Under the pieces are notes generated by a model, which did not search any database, had not been told where the DNA came from, and saw only the letters and a program-made list of their open reading frames with translations. Below, one piece after another: positions 1 through 9,683 of a stretch of 64,000 bases of DNA. The stretch is from Pseudomonas violetae (GTDB lineage Bacteria; Pseudomonadota; Gammaproteobacteria; Pseudomonadales; Pseudomonadaceae), in the NCBI RefSeq assembly GCF_023072615.1, contig NZ_JAKNRW010000022.1, positions 19,699 through 83,698 on the forward strand, written 5' to 3'. The position numbers and the translations under genes are program-made. Each line of letters begins with the position of its first letter. Position 1 is the first letter of the stretch.

Positions 1-1
1 C

Positions 2-1447
2 GGCCACTGGGACGACGTGCCCGGCCAGATGCCGGACGGTGCCGTGATCATCGCGGCCATCACCAGCTGCACCAACACCAGCAACCCGCGTAACGTGATC
101 GCCGCCGGCCTGCTGGCCCGCAACGCGAACAAGCTGGGGTTGACCCGCAAGCCATGGGTCAAATCGTCCCTGGCACCGGGTTCGAAAACCGTCGCGTTGT
201 ACCTCGACGAAGCCGGCCTGACCGATGAACTGGAACAGCTGGGTTTCGGCGTCGTCGCCTTTGCCTGCACCACCTGCAACGGCATGTCCGGTGCGCTGGA
301 CCCGTTGATCCAGCAAGAGATCATCGACCGCGACCTGTACGCCACTGCCGTGCTGTCGGGTAACCGCAACTTCGACGGGCGGATTCACCCTTACGCGAAG
401 AACGCGTTCCTCGCTTCGCCGCCGCTGGTGGTCGCCTACGCCATCGCCGGCACCATCCGTTTCGACATCGAAAAAGATGTGCTGGGACTCGATGCGCAGG
501 GCAATGACATTCGCCTGAAAGACATCTGGCCAAGCGACGAAGAGATCGACGCAGTGGTCAAGGCATCGGTCAAGCCTGAGCAGTTCCGCCAGGTCTACAT
601 CCCGATGTTCGCCATCCACGAAGACACAGGCCCCAAGGTTACGCCGCTGTACGACTGGCGCGAGATGAGCACCTACATCCGTCGGCCACCCTATTGGGAA
701 GGCGCGCTGGCCGGCGCCCGTCCGCTCAAGGGCATGCGCCCGTTGGCAGTGCTGCCGGACAACATCACTACCGATCACCTGTCGCCGTCGAACGCGATCA
801 TGCTCGACAGTGCTGCGGGTGAATACCTGGCCAAAATGGGCTTGCCGGAAGAGGACTTCAACTCCTACGCAACTCACCGCGGCGACCATTTGACCGCGCA
901 GCGCGCGACCTTCGCCAACCCGAAACTGTTCAACGAAATGGTCCAGGAAAACGGCAAGGTCAAGCAAGGTTCGCTGGCCCGCGTTGAGCCGGAAGGCCAG
1001 GTGATGCGCATGTGGGAAGCGATCGAAACCTACATGGAGCGCAAGCAGCCGCTGATCATCATTGCCGGCGCCGACTACGGCCAGGGTTCTTCTCGGGACT
1101 GGGCCGCCAAGGGCGTGCGCCTGGCCGGTGTCGAAGCGATTGCCGCCGAAGGTTTCGAGCGTATTCACCGCACCAACCTGGTGGGAATGGGCGTGTTGCC
1201 GCTGGAGTTCAAACCGGGCACCGACCGTCACACGCTGGCCATCGACGGCAGCGAAACCTACGACGTCATTGGCGAGCGTACACCCCGTGCCGAGCTGACG
1301 CTGGTGATCCATCGCAAGAACGGCGAGCGCGTTGATGTGCCGGTGACCTGCCGCCTGGATACCGCTGAAGAAGTGTCGATCTATGAAGCTGGCGGCGTGC
1401 TGCAGCGCTTCGCCCAGGACTTCCTTGAATCGGCAGTCGCCGTCTAA
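2..1447 (+). CDS. acnD: Fe/S-dependent 2-methylisocitrate dehydratase AcnD, C-terminal part
   Basis: The gene enters the window from the left, so only the last 481 residues or so are visible. AcnD dehydrates 2-methylcitrate to 2-methylaconitate in the 2-methylcitrate cycle that breaks down propionyl-CoA. Two cluster-binding signatures are present: SCTNTSNP near the start of the visible part and CTTCNGMSG about 80 residues later; the second differs from the CTTCIGNSG of housekeeping aconitases, as is usual for AcnD. The swivel domain with an ADYGQGSSRDWAAKG motif follows. Directly downstream lie prpF and prpD, which identify this paralogue as AcnD rather than AcnA. The 5' end and prpB/prpC are presumably just outside the window. 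Confidence 0.93.
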   Translation, partial: GHWDDVPGQMPDGAVIIAAITSCTNTSNPRNVIAAGLLARNANKLGLTRKPWVKSSLAPGSKTVALYLDEAGLTDELEQLGFGVVAFACTTCNGMSGALDPLIQQEIIDRDLYATAVLSGNRNFDGRIHPYAKNAFLASPPLVVAYAIAGTIRFDIEKDVLGLDAQGNDIRLKDIWPSDEEIDAVVKASVKPEQFRQVYIPMFAIHEDTGPKVTPLYDWREMSTYIRRPPYWEGALAGARPLKGMRPLAVLPDNITTDHLSPSNAIMLDSAAGEYLAKMGLPEEDFNSYATHRGDHLTAQRATFANPKLFNEMVQENGKVKQGSLARVEPEGQVMRMWEAIETYMERKQPLIIIAGADYGQGSSRDWAAKGVRLAGVEAIAAEGFERIHRTNLVGMGVLPLEFKPGTDRHTLAIDGSETYDVIGERTPRAELTLVIHRKNGERVDVPVTCRLDTAEEVSIYEAGGVLQRFAQDFLESAVAV

Positions 1448-1502
1448 ATCACGAAGTGCGGACACGGGATGTTGAGTCCCGTGTCTGCTTTGAAGGAGCA
1501 CC

Positions 1503-2693
1503 ATGGCTCACGCACCTCAGATCAAAATACCCGCCACCTACATGCGTGGCGGCACCAGTAAAGGCGTGTTCTTCAGCCTCAAGGACTTGCCGCCAGCGGC
1601 GCAGGTTCCAGGCCCGGCGCGCGATGCCTTGCTGTTGCGGGTGATCGGTAGTCCCGACCCGTACGACAAGCAGATCGATGGCATGGGTGGCGCCACCTCC
1701 AGTACCAGCAAAACCGTGATCCTGTCGAAAAGCACCAAGGCCGACCACGACGTCGACTATCTGTTCGGTCAGGTCTCGATCGACAAGCCTTTCGTTGACT
1801 GGAGCGGCAACTGCGGCAACCTGTCGGCTGCTGTCGGTTCGTTCGCCATCAGCAACGCGCTGGTGGACGCTAGCCGCATTCCGCAGAACGGCATTGCCGT
1901 GGTGCGTGTGTGGCAGGCCAACATAGGCAAGAGCATCATCGCCCACGTGCCGATCACCAACGGCGAAGTGCAGGAAACCGGCGATTTTGAACTCGATGGC
2001 GTGACCTTTCCTGCTGCCGAAGTCCAGGTCGAATTCCTCGACCCGGCGGCAGAAGAAGAGGGGGGCAGTGGTTCGATGTTCCCCACCGGCAACCTGGTGG
2101 ATGACCTGGAAGTACCGGGCGTGGGGACCTTCAAGGCGACTATGATCAACGCCGGCATCCCGACCATCTTCGTCAACGCGCAAGACATCGGTTACACCGG
2201 CACCGAACTGCAGGGGGCGATCAACGGTGACCCGAAAGCGCTGGCAATGTTCGAGACCATTCGCGCTTACGGCGCATTGCGCATGGGGCTGATCAACAAT
2301 CTCGACGAAGCAGCCACGCGTCAGCACACGCCGAAGGTTGCCTTTGTGGCCAAGCCTGCGGACTACGTGGCGTCCAGCGGCAAGGCGATCAAGGCCGCTG
2401 ATGTCGACCTGCTGGTGCGCGCGCTGTCCATGGGCAAGTTGCACCACGCGATGATGGGCACGGCGGCGGTGGCCATTGGTACGGCGGCGGCGATCTCCGG
2501 CACGCTGGTCAACCTCGCGGCCGGCGGCACCGAACGCAATGCCGTGCGCTTCGGCCATCCTTCCGGCACCCTGCGCGTAGGCGCCGAGGCCAGTCTGGTG
2601 AACGGCGAATGGACCGTGAAAAAAGCCATTATGAGCCGCAGTGCGCGGGTGTTGATGGAAGGCTTCGTGCGCGTGCCGGGTGATTCCTTTTAA
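1503..2693 (+). CDS. prpF: 2-methylaconitate cis-trans isomerase PrpF
   Basis: Encodes 396 residues, the usual length of the family. PrpF isomerises the trans-2-methylaconitate made by AcnD to the cis form, so that an ordinary aconitase can hydrate it; acnD and prpF therefore occur together. The N-terminus (PATYMRGGTSKGVFF) and the DGMGGATSSTSKTVIL stretch are characteristic, as are GNCGNLSAAVG and the glycine-rich ends of the two diaminopimelate-epimerase-like halves. The ATG lies 55 bases after the acnD stop, with GGAG upstream at about 1494, so the two genes are probably cotranscribed. Confidence 0.94.
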   Translation: MAHAPQIKIPATYMRGGTSKGVFFSLKDLPPAAQVPGPARDALLLRVIGSPDPYDKQIDGMGGATSSTSKTVILSKSTKADHDVDYLFGQVSIDKPFVDWSGNCGNLSAAVGSFAISNALVDASRIPQNGIAVVRVWQANIGKSIIAHVPITNGEVQETGDFELDGVTFPAAEVQVEFLDPAAEEEGGSGSMFPTGNLVDDLEVPGVGTFKATMINAGIPTIFVNAQDIGYTGTELQGAINGDPKALAMFETIRAYGALRMGLINNLDEAATRQHTPKVAFVAKPADYVASSGKAIKAADVDLLVRALSMGKLHHAMMGTAAVAIGTAAAISGTLVNLAAGGTERNAVRFGHPSGTLRVGAEASLVNGEWTVKKAIMSRSARVLMEGFVRVPGDSF

Positions 2694-2722
2694 CGCAGTT
2701 CCCGACACAAACGCATAACCCG

Positions 2723-2812
2723 TGTGGGAGCGAGCCTGCTCGCGATGAGGCCATAACATTCAACAGTCTTGTTGTCAGTCATACCGCCATCGCGAGCAGG
2801 CTCGCTCCCACA
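2723..2812. repeat. REP/BIME inverted pair between prpF and prpD
   Basis: Two inverted copies of a REP of the type GTGGGAGCGAGCCTGCTCG, at 2723-2748 and 2788-2812, separate prpF from prpD. Transcribed, the pair can fold into one large stem-loop and may attenuate or stabilise part of the prp messenger. Similar pairs occur throughout the window. Confidence 0.85.
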
Positions 2813-2908
2813 GTGGATCGCATTTCAACAATAAGAAAGTTGTAACTCATCGAGATTGATCCCTGAACCGAGGTCCCATCAACGAACCACTTCAAGAGTG
2901 AATCGAAC

Positions 2909-4393
2909 ATGAGCACCAACGTCGACCAGAACAACCGCCCCGACTACGACACCGTCCTGCAGGACATCGCCGATTACGTCCTGCACTTCAACATCGAATC
3001 CAGGGAGGCGCTGGACACCGCCCGCAATTGCCTGATCGACACCTTGGGCTGCGGGCTGCTGGCCCTGCGTTTCCCCGAGTGCACCAAGCACCTGGGGCCG
3101 CTGGTCGAAGGCACCGTGGTGCCTTTCGGCGCACGGGTGCCGGGCACCAGCTACCGCCTCGACCCGGTCAAGGCCGCCTGGGACATCGGCTGCATCGTGC
3201 GCTGGCTCGATTATAACGACACCTGGCTTGCAGCGGAGTGGGGGCACCCGTCGGATAACCTGGGTGGCATTCTTGCGGTGGCCGACCACCTGTCGCAAAA
3301 GCGCCAGGCCAATGGCGAGGCACCGCTGACCATGCGCGCAGTGCTCGAAGCCATGATCATGGCCCACGAAATCCAGGGCGTGATTGCGCTGGAAAACTCC
3401 TTTAACCGCGTTGGCCTCGATCACGTCATCCTGGTCAAAGTCGCCTCGACGGCCCTCACCGCCAAACTCCTGGGCGCCCATCGCGAGCAGCTGTTGTCCG
3501 CCTTGTCCCATGCCTTTGCCGACGGCCAGGCACTGCGCACCTACCGCCATGCGCCGAACGCCGGTTCACGCAAATCCTGGGCAGCGGGCGATGCCACCAG
3601 CCGTGGCGTGCGCCTTGCAGATATCGCCATGCGTGGGGAAATGGGCATTCCTGGGGTGCTGACGGCCAGGCAGTGGGGCTTCTACGACGTATTGTTCAGC
3701 CACACTAATAACGACCTGGCGCTGAAAGCCGAAGACAAGCGTGCGTTTAGTTTCTCCCGGCCGTACGGCAGCTATGTCATGGAAAACGTGCTGTTCAAGA
3801 TCAGTTTCCCCGCCGAATTCCATGCGCAAACCGCCTGCGAGGCGGCGGTGATCCTGCATCCACAGGTTCGAAACCGCCTGCATGAAATCGACCGGATCGT
3901 CATCACCACCCACGAGTCGGCGATCCGCATCATTTCCAAGGTCGGCCCGCTGGCCAACGCGGCGGATCGCGATCATTGCATCCAGTACATGACGGCCGTG
4001 CCACTGGCGTTCGGCAACCTGGTGGCCGAGCACTACGAGGATGCCTTCCACGCTGCGCACCCGATCATCGATGTGCTGCGCGAGAAAATGGTCATCGTCG
4101 AAAGCCCGGTTTACACCCGTGAATACCTGGAAGCCGACAAGCGCTCGATCGCCAATGCGGTGCAGGTGTTTTTCAAGGACGGGACCAGTACCGAGAACGT
4201 AGCGGTGGAGTACCCGATCGGCCATCGCAGGCGTCGTGCCGAAGGCATACCATTGCTGGAGGACAAGTTCAGGACGAACCTGCTGACACGATTCACCCGC
4301 CAGCGTAGCGCTGAGATCTTCGAGCTGTGCAAGGATCAGGCTCGGCTTGAGGCGACACCGGTGAACAGGTTTATGGATTTGTTTGTTATCTGA
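2909..4393 (+). CDS. prpD: 2-methylcitrate dehydratase PrpD
   Basis: Encodes 494 residues, a typical PrpD of the MmgE/PrpD family. It dehydrates 2-methylcitrate in the 2-methylcitrate cycle without an iron-sulphur cluster. The sequence shows the family's N-terminal all-helical core (LDTARNCLIDTLGCGLLAL) and the conserved stretch around WLDYNDTWLAAEWGHPSDN. Its presence beside acnD/prpF means the strain carries both known enzyme systems for the same step. The gene is 215 bases from prpF with a BIME in between, so it is either the distal operon gene or has its own promoter. Confidence 0.94.
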   Translation: MSTNVDQNNRPDYDTVLQDIADYVLHFNIESREALDTARNCLIDTLGCGLLALRFPECTKHLGPLVEGTVVPFGARVPGTSYRLDPVKAAWDIGCIVRWLDYNDTWLAAEWGHPSDNLGGILAVADHLSQKRQANGEAPLTMRAVLEAMIMAHEIQGVIALENSFNRVGLDHVILVKVASTALTAKLLGAHREQLLSALSHAFADGQALRTYRHAPNAGSRKSWAAGDATSRGVRLADIAMRGEMGIPGVLTARQWGFYDVLFSHTNNDLALKAEDKRAFSFSRPYGSYVMENVLFKISFPAEFHAQTACEAAVILHPQVRNRLHEIDRIVITTHESAIRIISKVGPLANAADRDHCIQYMTAVPLAFGNLVAEHYEDAFHAAHPIIDVLREKMVIVESPVYTREYLEADKRSIANAVQVFFKDGTSTENVAVEYPIGHRRRRAEGIPLLEDKFRTNLLTRFTRQRSAEIFELCKDQARLEATPVNRFMDLFVI

Positions 4394-4411
4394 GGGACCG
4401 CGTTATCGTTC

Positions 4412-4490
4412 AATCGCTAGCAGGCTAGCTCCCACAGTTGATCTGTGTGCACCGCAGATTCCCTGTGGGAGCCAGCCTGCTGGCGATGAG
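4412..4490. repeat. REP/BIME inverted pair after prpD
   Basis: Two inverted REP copies of a second sequence type (CTGTGGGAGCCAGCCTGCTG form at 4463-4490, complement at 4412-4437) fill the gap between the convergent prpD and ppsR genes. They could fold as a terminator-like structure for both. Confidence 0.82.
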
Positions 4491-4511
4491 GCCGGAACAG
4501 GCAATGGAGAA

Positions 4512-5330
4512 TTACTTGAAGCGCCGCTCAACCCCTTTCTCCACCAGGATCTTCGCCGAAATCTCTTCAACCGAAAAATGCGTGGAATTGATGTGCGGGA
4601 TGTTCTCGCGACGAAACAGGTTTTCGACCTCGCGCACTTCGAATTCGCACTGGGCGTAACTCGAATAGCGGCTGTTGGGCTTGCGCTCGTTGCGGATGGC
4701 CGTCAGGCGGTCCGGGTCGATGGTCAGGCCGAACAGCTTGTGCTGGTGAGCGCGCAGGGCGTTGGGCAGTTGCAGGCGTTCCATGTCGTCTTCGGTCAGC
4801 GGGTAGTTGGCCGCGCGAATGCCGAATTGCATGGCCATGTACAGGCAGGTCGGGGTCTTGCCGCAGCGCGAGACGCCCACCAGGATCAGGTCGGCCTTAT
4901 CGTAGTAGTGCGTGCGGGCACCGTCGTCGTTGTCCAGGGCGAAGTTCACCGCCTCGATGCGCTCCATGTAGTTGGAGTTGGTGCCGATCGAATGGGATTT
5001 GCCGACGGTGTAGGAAGAATGCTCGGTCAGTTCCTGTTCCAACGGCGCCAGGAAGGTCGAGAAAATGTCGATCATGAAACCATTGGAGGTGGCGAGGATC
5101 TCACGAATGTCCTGATTGACGATGGTGTCGAAGATGATCGGCCGGAAGCCGTCGGTTTCGGCGGCTTTGTTGATTTGTTGTACCATGGCCCGCGCTTTAT
5201 CCACGTTGTCGATGTACGGTCGCGTGAATTTGCTGAAGGTTATGTTTTCGAACTGTGCCAGAAGGCTTTGGCCCAGGGTTTCGGCGGTGATGCCGGTGCC
5301 GTCGGAAATAAAGAAAGCAGATCGTTTCAT
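4512..5330 (-). CDS. ppsR: PEP synthase regulatory kinase/pyrophosphorylase (PSRP)
   Basis: Encodes 272 residues starting MKRSAFFISDGTGITAETLG; this ATG (5328-5330) was chosen because the family starts at this motif, although the frame is open 66 bases further upstream. The bifunctional enzyme inactivates phosphoenolpyruvate synthase by ADP-dependent phosphorylation of a threonine next to the catalytic histidine and reactivates it by phosphate-dependent pyrophosphorolysis. The nucleotide-binding loop GVSRCGKTPT is visible at about residue 152. It is divergently arranged with its target gene ppsA, sharing a 174-base promoter region. Confidence 0.95.
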   Translation of the reverse strand: MKRSAFFISDGTGITAETLGQSLLAQFENITFSKFTRPYIDNVDKARAMVQQINKAAETDGFRPIIFDTIVNQDIREILATSNGFMIDIFSTFLAPLEQELTEHSSYTVGKSHSIGTNSNYMERIEAVNFALDNDDGARTHYYDKADLILVGVSRCGKTPTCLYMAMQFGIRAANYPLTEDDMERLQLPNALRAHQHKLFGLTIDPDRLTAIRNERKPNSRYSSYAQCEFEVREVENLFRRENIPHINSTHFSVEEISAKILVEKGVERRFK

Positions 5331-5504
5331 TTGCACCTTGGGCCTTAAGCTAATGATCATTCTTGGATATGATAGGCGCGATTTGTCGGCCGCCAATGGC
5401 CCGCATTCTCACTTATTTTCCAGGTCCAGGCCATACAGCCGGAAAACGCCCCTCAGGGCAGCCGGTTTCTGAGCTTTTCCAACACAGTTAGTGGAGAGAT
5501 CACC

Positions 5505-7880
5505 TTGGTAGAGTACGTAGTTTCCCTCGATAAGCTCGGCAAACACGATGTTGAGCATGTGGGGGGCAAGAACGCATCCCTGGGCGAGATGATCAGCAAT
5601 CTTGCAGGTGCCGGTGTTTCGGTGCCCGGTGGCTTCGCCACGACAGCTCAGGCTTATCGTGATTTTCTCGAACTCAGCGGCCTGAACGATCAGATCCACG
5701 CCGCCCTCGACGCTCTTGACGTCGACGATGTCAACGCCCTCGCCAAGACCGGCGCCCAGATCCGTAGTTGGATCATGGAAGCCGAGTTCCCCGAGAAGCT
5801 CAACGCCGAGATCCGCACCGCGTTCGCCGCGCTGTCGGCCGGCAACCCTGACATGGCCGTGGCCGTGCGCTCTTCCGCGACTGCCGAAGACCTGCCGGAT
5901 GCATCCTTTGCCGGTCAGCAGGAAACCTTCCTGAACATCCGTGGTGTCGAAAACGTCATTCGCGCCGCCAAAGAGGTGTTCGCTTCGCTGTTCAACGACC
6001 GTGCGATTTCCTACCGCGTACACCAGGGCTTCGACCACAAGCTGGTGGCCCTGTCGGCTGGCGTGCAGCGCATGGTCCGTTCCGAAACCGGCACCGCCGG
6101 CGTGATGTTCACCCTCGATACCGAATCGGGCTTCCGTGACGTGGTGTTCATCACCGGCGCCTACGGCCTGGGTGAAACCGTCGTACAAGGCGCGGTGAAC
6201 CCGGATGAGTTCTATGTCCACAAAGGCACGCTGGAGGCGGGTCGTCCGGCCATCCTGCGCCGCAACCTGGGCAGCAAGGCCATCAAGATGATCTACGGCG
6301 AAGTCGCCACGGCCGGCAAGTCGGTGAAAACCATCGACGTCGACAAGGCTGATCGCGCGCGTTTCTGCCTCAGCGACGCCGAAGTCAGCGAGCTGGCCAA
6401 GCAGGCGATGATCATCGAGAAGCACTACCAGTGCCCGATGGACATCGAGTGGGCCAAAGACGGTGACGACGGCAAGCTCTACATCGTGCAGGCCCGTCCG
6501 GAAACCGTGAAGAGCCGTACCCAGGCCAACGTCATGGAACGTTACCTGTTGAAAGAAACCGGCACCGTGCTGGTTGAAGGTCGTGCCATCGGCCAGCGCA
6601 TCGGCGCGGGCAAGGTGCGCATCATCAAGGACGTGTCCGAGATGGACAAGGTCCAGCCAGGCGACGTACTGGTTTCCGACATGACCGACCCGGACTGGGA
6701 ACCGGTCATGAAGCGCGCCAGCGCCATCGTCACCAACCGTGGTGGTCGTACCTGCCACGCGGCGATCATCGCTCGCGAACTGGGGATCCCGGCCGTGGTC
6801 GGTTGCGGCAACGCCACCCAGCTGTTGAAAGATGGCCAGGGCGTGACCGTTTCCTGCGCGGAAGGCGACACCGGCTACATCTTTGAAGGCGAACTGGGCT
6901 TCGACATCAAGAAAAACTCCGTTGATGCCATGCCTGATCTGCCGTTCAAGATCATGATGAACGTCGGCAACCCGGACCGTGCATTCGACTTCGCGCAACT
7001 GCCGAACGCCGGTGTGGGCCTGGCCCGTCTGGAATTCATCATCAACCGCATGATCGGCGTGCACCCCAAGGCCCTGTTGAACTACGACGGCCTGCCGCAG
7101 GACATCAAGGACAGCGTCGACAAGCGCATCGCCGGTTACAACGATCCGGTCGATTTTTACGTCGACAAGCTGGTTGAAGGCATCAGTACCCTGGCCGCCG
7201 CGTTCACCCCGAAAAAGGTCATCGTGCGCTTGTCGGACTTCAAGTCCAACGAATACGCGAACCTGATCGGGGGCAAGCTCTACGAGCCGGAAGAAGAAAA
7301 CCCGATGCTGGGCTTCCGTGGCGCCTCGCGTTACATCAGCGAGTCGTTCCGTGACTGCTTCGAGCTCGAGTGCCGTGCCCTCAAGCGTGTGCGCAACGAG
7401 ATGGGCCTGACCAACGTCGAAATCATGGTGCCATTCGTCCGTACCTTGGGCGAGGCGAGCCAGGTGATCGATCTGCTGGCCGAAAATGGCCTGGCCCGCG
7501 GCGAGAACGGTCTGCGCATCATCATGATGTGCGAACTGCCATCCAACGCGATCCTCGCTGAAGAGTTCCTCGAGTTCTTCGACGGCTTCTCCATCGGTTC
7601 CAACGACCTGACCCAGCTGACCCTGGGTCTGGATCGTGACTCCGGGATCATCGCGCACCTGTTCGACGAGCGTAACCCCGCAGTGAAGAAGCTGCTGGCC
7701 AACGCCATCGCCGCGTGCAACAAGGCCGGCAAGTACATCGGCATTTGCGGTCAGGGCCCTTCGGATCACCCGGACCTGGCCAAGTGGCTGATGGAGCAGG
7801 GCATCGAAAGCGTTTCGCTGAACCCGGACTCCGTGCTGGAAACCTGGTTCTTCCTGGCGGAAGGCCAAGCATCTGCTTGA
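5505..7880 (+). CDS. ppsA: Phosphoenolpyruvate synthase PpsA
   Basis: Encodes 791 residues. It converts pyruvate, ATP and water to PEP, AMP and phosphate for gluconeogenesis. The N-terminal ATP-grasp/pyruvate-phosphate dikinase domain contains GGKNASLGEM; the swivelling phosphohistidine domain contains GGRTCHAAIIARELGIPAVV with the catalytic His at about residue 418; the C-terminal TIM barrel contains the FSIGSNDLTQLTLGLDRDS motif. The start is TTG at 5505, supported by a good GGAGAG ribosome site at 5492-5497 and by the conserved N-terminus VEYVVSLDKLG. The threonine just before the catalytic His (RTCH) is the expected PpsR target. Confidence 0.96.
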   Translation: MVEYVVSLDKLGKHDVEHVGGKNASLGEMISNLAGAGVSVPGGFATTAQAYRDFLELSGLNDQIHAALDALDVDDVNALAKTGAQIRSWIMEAEFPEKLNAEIRTAFAALSAGNPDMAVAVRSSATAEDLPDASFAGQQETFLNIRGVENVIRAAKEVFASLFNDRAISYRVHQGFDHKLVALSAGVQRMVRSETGTAGVMFTLDTESGFRDVVFITGAYGLGETVVQGAVNPDEFYVHKGTLEAGRPAILRRNLGSKAIKMIYGEVATAGKSVKTIDVDKADRARFCLSDAEVSELAKQAMIIEKHYQCPMDIEWAKDGDDGKLYIVQARPETVKSRTQANVMERYLLKETGTVLVEGRAIGQRIGAGKVRIIKDVSEMDKVQPGDVLVSDMTDPDWEPVMKRASAIVTNRGGRTCHAAIIARELGIPAVVGCGNATQLLKDGQGVTVSCAEGDTGYIFEGELGFDIKKNSVDAMPDLPFKIMMNVGNPDRAFDFAQLPNAGVGLARLEFIINRMIGVHPKALLNYDGLPQDIKDSVDKRIAGYNDPVDFYVDKLVEGISTLAAAFTPKKVIVRLSDFKSNEYANLIGGKLYEPEEENPMLGFRGASRYISESFRDCFELECRALKRVRNEMGLTNVEIMVPFVRTLGEASQVIDLLAENGLARGENGLRIIMMCELPSNAILAEEFLEFFDGFSIGSNDLTQLTLGLDRDSGIIAHLFDERNPAVKKLLANAIAACNKAGKYIGICGQGPSDHPDLAKWLMEQGIESVSLNPDSVLETWFFLAEGQASA

Positions 7881-7889
7881 TTGAGGTGT

Positions 7890-7990
7890 TGTAGGAGCGA
7901 GCTCGCTCGCGAAGGACGTTAACGATGACGCGTTCATCCTGGATAAGCGTGGTGTCCAGAAGTTCTTCGCGAGCAAGCTCGCTCCTACAG
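7890..7990. repeat. REP/BIME inverted pair after ppsA
   Basis: Copies of the TGTAGGAGCGAGCTCGCTCG-type REP stand in inverted orientation at 7890-7916 and 7965-7989. The spacer contains GGACGTTAACGATGACGCG, which is the reverse complement of the spacer start found in the pairs at 33930 and 59436, so this is the same unit inserted the other way round. Confidence 0.85.
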
Positions 7991-8009
7991 ATATCGCGTA
8001 ATTTCATGT

Positions 8010-8041
8010 AGGGCGGGCTCCTCTGGAAGCCGCCCTTTTTT
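8010..8041 (+). terminator. Intrinsic terminator downstream of ppsA
   Basis: An AGGGCGG/CCGCCCT stem extended by GCT/AGC pairs is followed by a run of T (8034-8041). It sits between the BIME and the next start codon at 8055. Confidence 0.8.
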
Positions 8042-8054
8042 GTGCAAGAGCATT

Positions 8055-9044
8055 ATGCAAAGCAGCAGCAACCTATTTCCTGTCGCCCTGATCAGCGCCG
8101 AACGCCGCGGTGATCTGAGCGAAGACGTCTATCGTTTGAAACCCGCCAACAGCCCTGACGGCACCGTCGAGCTGGCAGTGACGCGCCTCGGCATGGCCGA
8201 CGAGTCGTCGCAACGCGGTGTGCCGGTCATTCTGTTGCACGGCAGCTTCTCCAACCGCCGATTCTGGTTTTCCCCCAAAGGCCTGGGGCTGGGAGCTTAT
8301 CTGACCCGCCTCGGTTTTGATGTGTGGATCCCGGAAATGCGCGGCCATGGCCTGTCACAGCGCAACCAGGGTTATCGCCAGAACCGCGTGGCCGACTACG
8401 CGCGCTACGATCTGCCGGCCATTGGCGCCTTCGTACGCGAACAGAGTGGCCAGCCTGCACACTGGATAGGTCATTCGCTGGGGGGCATAACCCTGGCGGC
8501 GGCGCTGGGCGGCCAGTACATCGACGAGTCGGTGGTGGCGTCTGCCGCATTCTTTGGAACGCAGGTGAGCCGCACCTATTGGCCACTGAAGATTCCCCCG
8601 GTGGAGTGGGGCGGGCGCTTCATACTCAAGCGCTTTGCCCAGCTGTCCGGCTCAAGGCTCAAGCGCGGTCCGGAGGACGAGCCGATTGGCCTGGCCCTGG
8701 AGAGCATGCGCTGGTACGGCTTGTTCGGGCGCTTTGGCGATGCGGACAAGGATTGGTGGGCTGGATTGGCGGACGTGCAATTGCCGGTGCTGGCCGTCAG
8801 CGCCGCGGGTGATCATCAGGACCCGGCCTGGGCCTGTCGCAAGCTGTTCGAGCAGATCGGTTCGGAACACAAGCAGTTCGTCAATCTGGGGCGCGATCAG
8901 GGTTTTGCCGATAATTTCGGTCACGTCGAGATGCTCGTCAGCAAAGCCGCGCAAGCTGAAGTGTGGCCGCTGGTTGCGGGCTGGCTGGCGGATCAGCGCA
9001 CTGCGCTGTTGCCTGGCCAGGCGGATTTAGCCGCAGCAGTCTGA
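8055..9044 (+). CDS. Alpha/beta-fold hydrolase
   Basis: Encodes 329 residues. The alpha/beta-hydrolase fold is recognisable from the oxyanion-region motif VILLHGSFSNRRFW at about residue 60, the nucleophile elbow GHSLGG (Ser about residue 141) and a C-terminal region with PVLAVSAAGDHQDP and a late GHVEM histidine, giving a plausible Ser-Asp-His triad. No signal peptide is seen, so a cytoplasmic esterase or related hydrolase is likely; the substrate cannot be deduced. The ATG at 8055 was preferred to the GTG five codons earlier because the latter overlaps the terminator T-run. Confidence 0.8.
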   Translation: MQSSSNLFPVALISAERRGDLSEDVYRLKPANSPDGTVELAVTRLGMADESSQRGVPVILLHGSFSNRRFWFSPKGLGLGAYLTRLGFDVWIPEMRGHGLSQRNQGYRQNRVADYARYDLPAIGAFVREQSGQPAHWIGHSLGGITLAAALGGQYIDESVVASAAFFGTQVSRTYWPLKIPPVEWGGRFILKRFAQLSGSRLKRGPEDEPIGLALESMRWYGLFGRFGDADKDWWAGLADVQLPVLAVSAAGDHQDPAWACRKLFEQIGSEHKQFVNLGRDQGFADNFGHVEMLVSKAAQAEVWPLVAGWLADQRTALLPGQADLAAAV

Positions 9045-9164
9045 GTGCGATGCTCTATCAAGGGCATTTCGCTCGCACCAGGTTGCGGCTAAGATATGAC
9101 GCATCAAGCTTTTCCGGTCACTTTGCGACACCTCGATTGTCTTCCTCTCTACAGGAGTTTCTCG

Positions 9165-9656
9165 ATGAACCATTACATCACGCCTGACCTGTGCGACGCC
9201 TATCCGGAGCTGGTCCAGGTGCTGGAGCCGATGTTCAGCAATTTTGGTGGCCGTGATTCCTTCGGCGGCGAAATCGTGACCGTCAAGTGCTTCGAAGACA
9301 ACTCGCGGGTCAAGGAGCAGGTCGAGCTCGAGGGGCATGGCAAAGTGATGGTCGTCGACGGCGGCGGTTCCCTGCGTCACGCATTGCTGGGCGACATGCT
9401 GGCCGAGAAGGCCGCGAAGAACGGCTGGGAGGGCCTGGTGATCTACGGCTGCATCCGCGACGTGGATATCATTGCGCAGACCGACTTGGGCGTTCAGGCC
9501 CTCGCCAGCCACCCACGCAAGTCCGACCGGCGTGGCGTCGGCGAAATCAACATCCCGGTGACGTTTGCCGGCGTGACCTTTCGCCCTGGCGAATACATCT
9601 ATGCGGACAACAACGGCGTGATCATCTCGCCGAGCCCGCTGCAGATGCCCGAGTAA
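9165..9656 (+). CDS. rraA: RraA family protein (ribonuclease E activity regulator or aldolase)
   Basis: Encodes 163 residues beginning MNHYITPDLCDAYPELVQVLEP, with an AGGAG ribosome site just upstream, as in RraA of other gammaproteobacteria. RraA proteins bind RNase E and dampen messenger decay; relatives are metal-dependent 4-hydroxy-4-methyl-2-oxoglutarate aldolases. The GDMLAEKAAKNGWEGLV stretch followed by GCIRD keeps the G-x20-R-D arrangement that, in the aldolases, supplies the substrate and metal ligands. Both activities are therefore possible; the RraA assignment rests on length and overall similarity. Confidence 0.85.
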   Translation: MNHYITPDLCDAYPELVQVLEPMFSNFGGRDSFGGEIVTVKCFEDNSRVKEQVELEGHGKVMVVDGGGSLRHALLGDMLAEKAAKNGWEGLVIYGCIRDVDIIAQTDLGVQALASHPRKSDRRGVGEINIPVTFAGVTFRPGEYIYADNNGVIISPSPLQMPE

Positions 9657-9683
9657 AAGCGCACGACCAACTTAGGGGTGAGG

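Noticed and set aside
1449..2759. Long minus-strand open frame opposite prpF
   Set aside because: It mirrors the codon structure of prpF on the other strand, has no recognisable domain, and prpF is certain. High GC produces such antisense frames.
5409..7976. 855-codon minus-strand frame opposite ppsA
   Set aside because: Antisense shadow of ppsA; composition dominated by G, V, D, H and R and no motif.
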